Positions 1 through 6,368 of a stretch of DNA of 6,654 nt are shown here, in pieces. Location: assembly GCA_900553825.1 (NCBI GenBank), contig USEV01000046.1, forward strand, positions 1-6,654, written 5' to 3'. The translations under genes and the position numbers were made by a program. The DNA comes from an uncultured Eubacteriales bacterium (GTDB lineage: Bacteria; Bacillota; Clostridia; Christensenellales; CAG-917). The stretch's first letter is position 1. Each line of letters opens with the position of its first letter. The notes beneath the pieces were generated by a model that did no database searches, was not told the origin of the DNA, and saw only the letters and a program-made list of their open reading frames with translations.

Positions 1-105
1 GCCCTCGTCCGTCCGCAGCTCCAGAACCAGATCAAGAGAATTCTCCGCCAGATTCCGGGACTTGATGCGGTAATGCTTCGCGTATTTTCGCCCGGTCTCC
101 ACGAC
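1..105 (-). other. Possible foreign minus-strand coding fragment at the window edge
   Basis: Read on the minus strand in the register of the gene above, these bases give an open, protein-like peptide containing RKYAKHYRIKSRNL followed by SLDLVLELRTDEG. It has alternating hydrophobic residues and a basic/acidic balance typical of a real alpha-beta domain edge. The plus-strand reading here (ALVRPQLQNQIKRILRQI...) matches nothing in the paralogue. In the minus reading four of five leucines are CTG, whereas the genes in this window favour CTC. From memory it faintly resembles the C-terminal region of DUF4956-type membrane proteins, but this is a weak impression. It could be the end of a neighbouring gene brought in by rearrangement, or an assembly chimera. 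The right boundary is uncertain, between about 90 and 115. Confidence 0.35.
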
Positions 106-2277
106 AGCGTCCTCCGCGTCGACCGCAACGGCATAATCACCGGCGTTTCCGCAGGCAGTGCGGAAGTCACCCTCACCGTCACCAACGCCGCAGGCAAAAA
201 GGTGACGAGCGAGCCCTTTGCTGTCACCGTCGGTGCGGCTCTGACCTCCTACGGCGACACGCTCTTCATCGGGGCGAATTTCTTTGACCTCAACGAAATC
301 GGATTGAGCGGAAGCGATGTCCTCGGCGTGAAGGGAGGTGCGGTTGAAGGCAACGAATTCTCCTTCGCGGACGAAGCGGACACCGCGACACTCACTCTCG
401 GCGGCGGCACCGTCACTTTGCACCGTTGTGCCGAAGGCGCAATAGAAATCATCGAATCCGCAGTCCTCGGCGAGGACTATATACTCGAAATGGGCGGCGA
501 ACCCGTCTATCTTTCCGCGCGTTATCTCTCCGTGCTCCGCAGGGGCGAAACTCCCGCGGTGCGCTGGAGCTCGGACAAACCCTCCGTTGCAAGCGTCGAT
601 GACGGCGTGGTGCACGGGCTGGTCAGCGGCGAGGCAACCGTGAGCGCGGAATGCGACGGCGAGACGGCTTCCGTCACATTCGCCGTGCGACGCACCGTTG
701 CGGTGCTCGTCACCGAGACCACCCAGTCCTCTCTCCAGGCGGGGCTCGCGCTGGAGACCGTTTTCGGCTCGCGCAAATACGACGCCGACGGCACTCTCAC
801 CGACAACACCTATTCCGTGAACATCCTTTACCCCGCATTGGGTGAGGGCGAAAACGCCGAAGTGTTCTACGAGGCGTTCGAGTTCACGACCGACCGTCCC
901 GATCTTGCATCGTTCAATTCCGTGGCGGGCGACGGCATAAACAACAACACCCTCGTGTTCAACAGTGCGGCGATTGCCGAGGCGGCGGCGCAGTCCGAGG
1001 ACGGTAGGATAGATATCAAGGTCACCGTGCGCGCGAAATATCCGCGCTACGCCGGCATTGAGAGCTACACTTCGGCGTCGTTTGTCATCACGGTGGTGAA
1101 CGGCGTCGCCGTGAGTGACGAAGCGGAGCTCCGTCAGGCGCTTTCGACAGACAATGTCAACGCCGTGCTCACGGACGATGTGCACTTCACGCTCCCCGAG
1201 GGAGCGGAAAGTCTCACCCCCGTCTCCGTCAACGCCGACCTCTACGGCAACGGTCACACCGTTTCCGCACCCCTCAATTCCTTGCCCGGAACGACGGGTC
1301 TTTTCAATGTGAGCGTGAGCGAGATTGTCTTCTCCAACCTCACCATACGCCCCAACGAATTCGACGCCGACAGCGAGGAAATCGGTCTCGACGATGTTTC
1401 CGTCTTCACGGGCTATGCCTTCCGCGTCAACGGCACGGGTGACAACCCCGTCGAGAATTTCAGGCTGGAATACTCCTTGCTCGAAAACGCGAGCAGCATA
1501 TTGAACATCAGGGCGGCGGAAGTGACGGTGGACGGCTCGGTGCTCCGCAACACAGCGGGTCCGGCGCTGTATGTCGCCTCGCGCTCGGGCTCAAACTATG
1601 CCGACCTCACTGTGAACAACTGCGTGTTCTCCAACATGGCGGGCATGGCGATAAGCTTCGACTATCAGGATTCCAACTACCGCGAGAGCGCCGCGACGCG
1701 CAGCGTATTCAGACAGACGGGTTTCATGGATGTCTACAACTGGCAGTCCGTCGACAATCTGCAACTGCTTCCGCGCAGTGAAATCCTCAAGTTGGTCGGC
1801 GGAAGCGAAGCGATGGCGGACCTGGTCATAAGCACAATCCAGAACATGGTCATCAATGAGGAAGAGCTGGAGCCTTTCCGCAGGAAGGTCAACGGCGTCG
1901 ACCATGTGCACCTCGGCTTTTTCTCGATCGGTCTGAGCGCACCGTCGTATATCAACTACGGCTACGACGGGGAGGGCAGACTCGTCAACCGTGAAGGCTA
2001 TGTGTGCACCGTGGGAAGCGACGGCAAAATCACCGTCACGGACACCAGGCTTGAGACGCTCGACGGCGTGAGCTGGAACATGGCCATGGAGGACACCCGC
2101 TACAATTACTTCACCAGCGCGAACCTCAAGGGCATCGACTCCATACTGAGCCTTATCCAAATCGACAATCCGCTGTATTTCTTCTGCTACGACGACAATG
2201 TCACCGACCTTGTGCCGGGCTCGGAATACACCATAAACACCCGCCTCATCGCCAGATTGCACGGCGAGGGCGTCTGA
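1..2277 (+). CDS. Big_2 / beta-helix surface protein, 5'-truncated (upstream paralogue)
   Basis: This is the 3' part of a gene for a large, probably extracellular protein; its molecular function is unknown. The frame is open from base 1 to a TGA at 2275-2277. The first ATG (base 73) has no convincing ribosome site and lies inside sequence that does not resemble the paralogue, so I do not accept it as the start. Counting from that ATG (734 residues): the back half of a Big_2 Ig-like domain (about 11-52, motif DRNGIITGVSAGSAEV), a beta-rich spacer, a full Big_2 domain (about 135-206, with VRWSSDKPSVASVD), a conserved spacer domain (about 207-355, with GLALETVF and VFYEAF), a right-handed beta-helix-like region (about 387-550) and a C-terminal module starting at YNWQ (555-558). 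The complete paralogue downstream matches this order, and by that alignment about 180 N-terminal residues, including the signal segment, are missing. No LPXTG, SLH or dockerin motif is seen. The Big_2 assignment is firm; the beta-helix call rests on short repeating strand patterns. A surface or adhesin role is inferred. Confidence 0.85.
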   Translation, partial: ALVRPQLQNQIKRILRQIPGLDAVMLRVFSPGLHDSVLRVDRNGIITGVSAGSAEVTLTVTNAAGKKVTSEPFAVTVGAALTSYGDTLFIGANFFDLNEIGLSGSDVLGVKGGAVEGNEFSFADEADTATLTLGGGTVTLHRCAEGAIEIIESAVLGEDYILEMGGEPVYLSARYLSVLRRGETPAVRWSSDKPSVASVDDGVVHGLVSGEATVSAECDGETASVTFAVRRTVAVLVTETTQSSLQAGLALETVFGSRKYDADGTLTDNTYSVNILYPALGEGENAEVFYEAFEFTTDRPDLASFNSVAGDGINNNTLVFNSAAIAEAAAQSEDGRIDIKVTVRAKYPRYAGIESYTSASFVITVVNGVAVSDEAELRQALSTDNVNAVLTDDVHFTLPEGAESLTPVSVNADLYGNGHTVSAPLNSLPGTTGLFNVSVSEIVFSNLTIRPNEFDADSEEIGLDDVSVFTGYAFRVNGTGDNPVENFRLEYSLLENASSILNIRAAEVTVDGSVLRNTAGPALYVASRSGSNYADLTVNNCVFSNMAGMAISFDYQDSNYRESAATRSVFRQTGFMDVYNWQSVDNLQLLPRSEILKLVGGSEAMADLVISTIQNMVINEEELEPFRRKVNGVDHVHLGFFSIGLSAPSYINYGYDGEGRLVNREGYVCTVGSDGKITVTDTRLETLDGVSWNMAMEDTRYNYFTSANLKGIDSILSLIQIDNPLYFFCYDDNVTDLVPGSEYTINTRLIARLHGEGV

Positions 2278-2278
2278 G

Positions 2279-2296
2279 GCGCGGGCGTGCGCGGGC
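2279..2296. repeat. Short GC-rich direct repeat after the first stop codon
   Basis: The octamer GCGCGGGC occurs twice (2279-2286 and 2289-2296), a 10-base period, directly after the stop of the upstream paralogue. The segment 2285-2293 can also pair with 2318-2326 (nine pairs, two of them wobble), enclosing the -35 box of the next promoter in the loop. No T-run follows, so it does not qualify as a standard intrinsic terminator. Whether it does anything is unknown; GC-rich sequence makes such matches likely by chance. Confidence 0.3.
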
Positions 2297-2306
2297 AAAA
2301 ATCGTC

Positions 2307-2334
2307 TTGCAAACGGGCGCGCGCGTGATATAAT
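2307..2334 (+). promoter_or_regulatory. Extended -10 housekeeping promoter for the 1001-residue protein
   Basis: A -35 box TTGCAA (2307-2312, five of six matches to consensus) is separated by 16 bases from a perfect TATAAT (2329-2334). A TG at 2326-2327, one base upstream of the -10, makes it an extended -10 promoter. Transcription should start near 2341, giving a leader of about 60 bases. It is an AT-rich island within very GC-rich sequence, which raises confidence. It implies that the downstream paralogue is transcribed in its own right rather than only by read-through from the upstream copy. Confidence 0.75.
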
Positions 2335-2360
2335 ATTCGTATCGGCCATGCGGAAAAAGC

Positions 2361-2397
2361 CTTGCGACGGGGCGGTCCGCAAATGCCGCAAGAGGAG
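2361..2397 (+). promoter_or_regulatory. Structured leader with ribosome binding site
   Basis: The ribosome site AGAGGAG (2391-2397) lies five bases before the ATG at 2403 and fixes that start. Just upstream, CTTGCG (2361-2366) can pair with CGCAAG (2387-2392), which covers the first two bases of the ribosome site. The same 5' arm (TTGCG, 2362-2366) can instead pair with CGCAA at 2378-2382, leaving the ribosome site free. The two stems exclude each other. The pairing is visible in the sequence; a regulatory role is inference. Confidence 0.5.
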
Positions 2398-2402
2398 TCT
2401 TT

Positions 2403-5400
2403 ATGAAAAAATTTATGCTCGGCATTCTGATGATTATACCGATAATCATCATGCTTATTGTGGGGCTGGTGACATCGTTTGTTTCCACCGCGACACACAT
2501 AGGCGTCGAGAGCGTGAACTTCGACAAGGAGGTTCTCACTCTCATGTTTTCCGAACTGCCCAAGGACACGGAGGGCAGGGCGATTGTGGACATGGACGAC
2601 TACATCGGCGTCGAAATTCTCCCCGAGCGTGCCAACGAATACGACCCCGAATGGGCAATCACCGGCGAAGTGGACTCCTCCTCCGGCGGCACGGCATACA
2701 TAGTTGACGACAATCACGAAGAGTGCGACATGAACAACACCGGTGTCGTCGCAATCACCGGTTACTGCATTTTCAGGATTCAGTTCACCGCGGAGAACTA
2801 TTCCGACACCTGCGTCGTCGAGGTCACGGACGCCGATGTGCAGAGTGTCACGGTGAGCGGCAAAGACAAGCTCAGGACGGGAGAAAAGGCGTTGCTCTCG
2901 GCGGCGTATGTGCCGACATCCGCGCTCGTCACGGAGGGCAGATGGACATCCGATGGCGAGGATGTCGCCGTCGTCGACGCAAACGGCGTCGTCACCGCCG
3001 TGGGCGAGGGCAGTGCCGAGATAGTGATGTACGCAAGGCGCAACGGCACGGGCGAGGAAGTGGCGAGCGAGCCCTTCACCGTGACGGTGACCGCAGGCGC
3101 TAGCAGGTACGGCGAAGTGGTGTACACCGCAAGCCGCACGGTCGACCTCGGGGCGGCGGGAATCGACGGCGCGAAAGCGACCGTGGCATCGGGCGGCAAA
3201 ATCGCGGGCGGCGGTTACACGCTCGAAATGACCGCGGACGAAACGGTCCTGCAGACCGCGAACGGCAAGGTGAGCTTCATCCTCTGTTCCGCAGACGAAA
3301 TCGTCATCCGCAACGAGGAAATGTTCGCCTACGACGAAGCCGACCCCGAGACATACGCCCTGGGGATAGGGGAAATCCCCCTCACCCTCACGGCGGATTG
3401 GCTCGCGGACATCGGCGGGGCGGACGAGGCACCCGCGGTGACCTGGTCGTCCTCTGACGAAAACATAGCTCAAATCGACGAAAACGGGGTTGTGACCGCC
3501 GTTTCGGAAGGTGAAGTCGTGCTTACCGCCACTTATGCCGCCGCACAGGGCGGCTCCGGACAGTCCGCTTCCGTGAGAATAATGGTGGTGGAAAAGGTGT
3601 CCTATTTCAGGCTGTCGCTCGACCAGACGACTCTCGAAGTCGGGCTCGCAAAGGAGACCGTCTTTGCCTCGTACACCTTTGACGATTCGGTCGAACTCAC
3701 CCCCGACAACTATAACCTCGGCAGCAATTTCTACATTGCCAACACACATGAAATCACGGTTGCGCTCCCCACTCCTCCCGAGGGTGAGGGCGCGGAAAGT
3801 TTCTACGAGAAATTCGTGTTCAGCTCCGAAAGCGACCTTGTCGGCTTCGACAACACTCTCGCCGACGGCGTTGCGAACAACATCATGACTTTCAACCCCG
3901 AAAAGGTCAAAGAGGCGGTTGACGCCGACATTGCGGCGGGCGGCGACGGCAAGGTGCAGGTGGAAATTTCCGTCCGCGCACGCTATCCCAGAATGTCCGA
4001 CCTCCCCGCGCAGTCCGTGGTGCTCACCGTCACTCACGGGGTGGAGGTCAACGACGCCAACGAGCTTGCGGTTGCGGCGCGTTCCACGCAGCCCTGGGAC
4101 AGGGTGTATGCCTACACCGACAGCGACAACGACAAGTACTGGAGCTACTATCCCCGCACGGGCACCGGCGGCGAAGCGGACTTCGACGGAGCGATTGTGT
4201 TCGGTTCTGACATAGCATGGTCCACCGAGGACGGCACTCCGCTTGCGACGGCAATGAGCGAGGACATCGTGCGCCTCAACAATTACAGCAGGGAGGGGAC
4301 TCCGCTTTACGAGATTGATGTGTGCGCCGACATCTACGGCAACAACCATCGCCTTTACGCATACAAGGCGTACATGACAAACCGCGACGGGGTGCTCGTC
4401 ACGGTGAGAAAGGACGGAGGGGTCGTCTCCAACCTCACCATATCGCTCTCCAACGACATCGGCGACACCATCACGGATGTCGACGGCGCGGAGGGTCTGG
4501 AAGGTTACGCCCTGCACATCAGGTCGGCGGACCCCAACTGGGAGTTCTGCAACGATGACCTCACCACCGCCACGGTTGAGTACTGCATACTGCAGAACGC
4601 AAGCTCCGGCATCGGGCTTCACGGCGTCGACGCCTACATCAACGGCTGCATAGTACGCAACACCGCCGGCACGGGCATATATGTCCCCACCAACATGGAA
4701 GAGGGGGTTGCCGAGTACGCGTGGAAGAAGGACGGCGGCTACATCAACGCGTATATCTTCGGCGGCAGCTGCGAGTACGACGGCAAGTCCTACACCTTCG
4801 AGGGCGTCTACGACGAGGGTGATGTGAAGTACAGCGATGTGCACATCCACAATGTCGTCATGTCCAACCTCGTCGGCACGGGCGGAAACTTCGCGTTCTC
4901 CAAGTTCACGCAGTCCGACAAAGAGAGGGCGAACGCCGACGAGCTCACCGCACAGGCGGTGGCGAAGGGCAGGGTATCCTCGCTCACCGTCACGGGCTTC
5001 CTCGACATCTACAACTGGCAGACCACGGACGCCCTCTCGCTCATCAATGCCGATTCGGCGGGCGTGCCCGAATTCTTGCTCGATATGGTCATGTCGGCGG
5101 TTGCGGGGTCGCTCAATGCCGACCAGTTCGATGGCTTTGTCAAGATGTACGACGGCAATCAGTATGTGCACTTCGGCTTCATCACGACGGGTATGAAGGA
5201 AAAGAGTTACTTCGAATTCAACGACAGCCGCTTCGGCGAAATCAGCACGGCGGACATGGACGGCATCAACGCCATACAGTTCGACGGACTCGTTGACTTC
5301 ATGAACTGCCCCTTGCGCGCGTTCTGCTACACGGTAAACGAGACCGAGATTCTGCCCGGCTCCACCTACACCGTCAACACGCGCTTCATTAACCGTTTGC

Positions 5401-5408
5401 ACTCGTGA
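2403..5408 (+). CDS. Membrane-anchored or secreted Big_2 / beta-helix surface protein (complete paralogue)
   Basis: This is a 1001-residue, acidic, extracellular-type protein; I do not recognise a named family for the whole chain. The start is set by the AGGAG site five bases upstream and by a typical export N-terminus: MKKF followed by a hydrophobic stretch at about 5-27. STA at 28-30 is a possible signal peptidase I site, otherwise the segment is an anchor. In order: a divergent Ig-like domain (about 34-137, with a Big-like ILPERANEYDPEW stretch), a Big_2 domain (about 138-230; W181, motif VVDANGVVTAVGEGSAEI), a beta-rich spacer, a second clear Big_2 domain (about 310-397; VTWSSSDENIAQIDENGVV), a conserved spacer domain (about 397-560; GLAKETVF at 414, SFYEKF at 466), a beta-helix-like region (about 637-865, with short runs such as VEYCILQNASSGIGL) and a C-terminal module from YNWQ (870-873) to the end. 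There is no LPXTG or SLH anchor. It has its own promoter upstream and terminator downstream. A role as adhesin or cell-surface binding protein is inferred; no catalytic site is evident. Confidence 0.9.
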   Translation: MKKFMLGILMIIPIIIMLIVGLVTSFVSTATHIGVESVNFDKEVLTLMFSELPKDTEGRAIVDMDDYIGVEILPERANEYDPEWAITGEVDSSSGGTAYIVDDNHEECDMNNTGVVAITGYCIFRIQFTAENYSDTCVVEVTDADVQSVTVSGKDKLRTGEKALLSAAYVPTSALVTEGRWTSDGEDVAVVDANGVVTAVGEGSAEIVMYARRNGTGEEVASEPFTVTVTAGASRYGEVVYTASRTVDLGAAGIDGAKATVASGGKIAGGGYTLEMTADETVLQTANGKVSFILCSADEIVIRNEEMFAYDEADPETYALGIGEIPLTLTADWLADIGGADEAPAVTWSSSDENIAQIDENGVVTAVSEGEVVLTATYAAAQGGSGQSASVRIMVVEKVSYFRLSLDQTTLEVGLAKETVFASYTFDDSVELTPDNYNLGSNFYIANTHEITVALPTPPEGEGAESFYEKFVFSSESDLVGFDNTLADGVANNIMTFNPEKVKEAVDADIAAGGDGKVQVEISVRARYPRMSDLPAQSVVLTVTHGVEVNDANELAVAARSTQPWDRVYAYTDSDNDKYWSYYPRTGTGGEADFDGAIVFGSDIAWSTEDGTPLATAMSEDIVRLNNYSREGTPLYEIDVCADIYGNNHRLYAYKAYMTNRDGVLVTVRKDGGVVSNLTISLSNDIGDTITDVDGAEGLEGYALHIRSADPNWEFCNDDLTTATVEYCILQNASSGIGLHGVDAYINGCIVRNTAGTGIYVPTNMEEGVAEYAWKKDGGYINAYIFGGSCEYDGKSYTFEGVYDEGDVKYSDVHIHNVVMSNLVGTGGNFAFSKFTQSDKERANADELTAQAVAKGRVSSLTVTGFLDIYNWQTTDALSLINADSAGVPEFLLDMVMSAVAGSLNADQFDGFVKMYDGNQYVHFGFITTGMKEKSYFEFNDSRFGEISTADMDGINAIQFDGLVDFMNCPLRAFCYTVNETEILPGSTYTVNTRFINRLHS

Positions 5409-5426
5409 CGATATTGTGACATTTTG

Positions 5427-5453
5427 CGCCGCTCCTTCGGGGCGGCGTTTTTT
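5427..5453 (+). terminator. Intrinsic terminator with UUCG tetraloop
   Basis: CGCCGC (5427-5432) pairs with GCGGCG (5442-5447). Above it two further C-G pairs close a UUCG tetraloop (5436-5439), with one bulged T at 5433. Six T residues (5448-5453) follow directly. It lies 19 bases past the stop of the 1001-residue protein and is a textbook Rho-independent terminator. It separates the surface-protein block from the phospholipase-polA unit. Confidence 0.92.
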
Positions 5454-5477
5454 GTGCCCCGCCGAAAATCCGAGCAC

Positions 5478-5506
5478 TTGACATAAGGTGAACTTTTTAT
5501 TAAACT
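5478..5506 (+). promoter_or_regulatory. Promoter for the phospholipase-polA unit
   Basis: A perfect -35 TTGACA (5478-5483) is followed after 17 bases by TAAACT (5501-5506; four of six matches to the -10 consensus). TATTAA at 5498-5503 is a poorer alternative because its spacer is only 14. The region is AT-rich, lies just past the terminator, and gives a leader of about 40 bases. A ribosome site AAGGAG at 5538-5543 then stands seven bases before the ATG at 5551. Confidence 0.7.
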
Positions 5507-5550
5507 AACTTTGTTGCGTCCGCGCTCTTGCACGCATAAGGAGAGCACAC

Positions 5551-6366
5551 ATGAATAACATCGGACTTGTTTTGGAGGGTGGGGGAGTCAAAGGAGCGTA
5601 CGAGCTCGGTGCCCTCATCGCACTCGCCGAAAAGGGCTTTACTTTCAGCGCGGTCACCGGCACATCGATCGGTGCGCTCAACGGCGCCACGCTGGTTTCG
5701 CAGGGAGTGGAACAGCTCGCCGAATACTGGGAGCAGGTGAAATATTGCCCCGTTTTCGATTTCGACAGCGAGACGGTCGCCCGTTTCAAACAGAAGGATT
5801 TTGACCTTGACCTCATTCTCGCCACGGGCAAGAAACTCTTTGCCGCCCGTGCCATAATCAAGGATTCCTACGACGCAGCGCTCAAATTCGTCTACGACAG
5901 ACTGAAGGAAGACGAAATCAGGAAAAGTCACATCGACTTCGGGTGCGTCGCCTACAACCTCACGGACATGGAGCCCTTCGAGGCAATGAAAAACGACATC
6001 CCCGAGGGGCGGTTGATTGATTATATAGTTGCGTCGGCGTGCTTCCCGATTTTCCCGCCGACCGTCATCGACGGCAAGAAGTATATCGACGGCGGCGTGT
6101 TCGACAATATGCCGATAAACCTGCTCGCGCGCAGCGGTTGCAAGAAGATGGTCGTCGTGCGCACGCACCCTGATACCCGTCAGCCCAAGCGCAGAATAGA
6201 GCATGACGACCTGGATATAATCTACATATCCCCGTCCGCGAGCCTGGGCAGGGCAATGGTGTTCTCGCCCGAAAGAATCGAGAACCTCAAACAACTCGGC
6301 TATCTTGACGCAATGCGCGTTCTTGAACAGGCGGGCGACGGACTGTTCGCCCCCGCAGGGGAATGA
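5551..6366 (+). CDS. Patatin-like phospholipase family protein
   Basis: A 271-residue cytoplasmic-type acyl hydrolase of the bacterial patatin-like family, expected to cleave acyl ester bonds of phospholipids or related lipids using a Ser-Asp dyad; the true substrate is unknown. All family hallmarks are visible: the glycine-rich oxyanion loop EGGGVKGAYELG (9-20), the nucleophile elbow GTSIG (37-41, Ser39), the conserved ASACFPIFPP segment (161-170) and the catalytic DGG (180-182, Asp180) in IDGGVFDNMPI. The C-terminal ERIENLKQLGY element is also typical. The length is normal for the short single-domain form. There is no signal peptide or membrane segment. The start is supported by AAGGAG seven bases upstream and by the oxyanion loop beginning at residue 9, as usual. 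It has its own promoter and ends two bases before polA, so the two genes are probably co-transcribed. Roles in membrane lipid turnover are plausible but inferred. Confidence 0.95.
   Translation: MNNIGLVLEGGGVKGAYELGALIALAEKGFTFSAVTGTSIGALNGATLVSQGVEQLAEYWEQVKYCPVFDFDSETVARFKQKDFDLDLILATGKKLFAARAIIKDSYDAALKFVYDRLKEDEIRKSHIDFGCVAYNLTDMEPFEAMKNDIPEGRLIDYIVASACFPIFPPTVIDGKKYIDGGVFDNMPINLLARSGCKKMVVVRTHPDTRQPKRRIEHDDLDIIYISPSASLGRAMVFSPERIENLKQLGYLDAMRVLEQAGDGLFAPAGE
6357..6362 (+). promoter_or_regulatory. Ribosome binding site that decides the polA start
   Basis: AGGGGA (6357-6362) lies inside the last codons of the phospholipase gene. It stands six bases before the ATG at 6369, good spacing. 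An in-frame ATG also exists at 6363, overlapping the phospholipase TGA as ATGA, but it directly abuts this site with no spacing. The 6369 start is therefore preferred; it yields MPEKLLLIDANS, the usual polA N-terminal length. Confidence 0.7.
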
Positions 6367-6368
6367 CA

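Noticed and set aside
73..75. ATG at 73 as the true start of the first surface protein
   Set aside because: There is no good ribosome site, no signal peptide follows, and it begins in the middle of a Big_2 domain compared with the paralogue. A truncated or joined gene fits better.
1591..2391. A 266-codon minus-strand open frame opposite the end of the first gene
   Set aside because: Same-register antisense shadow; it ends exactly at the sense TCA codon at 1591-1593 and runs through the promoter region on its other side.
2348..2707. Plus-strand 119-codon frame overlapping the start of the second surface protein
   Set aside because: Out-of-frame shadow, rich in Arg/His/Gly, with no ribosome site; the gene starting at 2403 has a strong site and an export N-terminus.
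3362..3380. GGGGAT followed by GGGGAAATCCCC as a possible hairpin or operator
   Set aside because: The loop would be only two bases, the element sits inside a Big_2 coding region encoding ordinary residues, and no second copy or T-run accompanies it.
2187..5477. A 1096-codon minus-strand open frame opposite the whole second surface-protein gene
   Set aside because: It is codon-for-codon antisense to a well-supported gene and is explained by the absence of TTA, CTA and TCA codons there. Its translation is His/Val/Arg/Gly-rich, low in plausible structure, and has no domain or ribosome site.
5454..5550. Possible small gene or riboswitch between the terminator and the phospholipase
   Set aside because: The 97 bases hold a promoter, a ribosome site and no open frame with a start signal; no stable long stem or known riboswitch core was seen.
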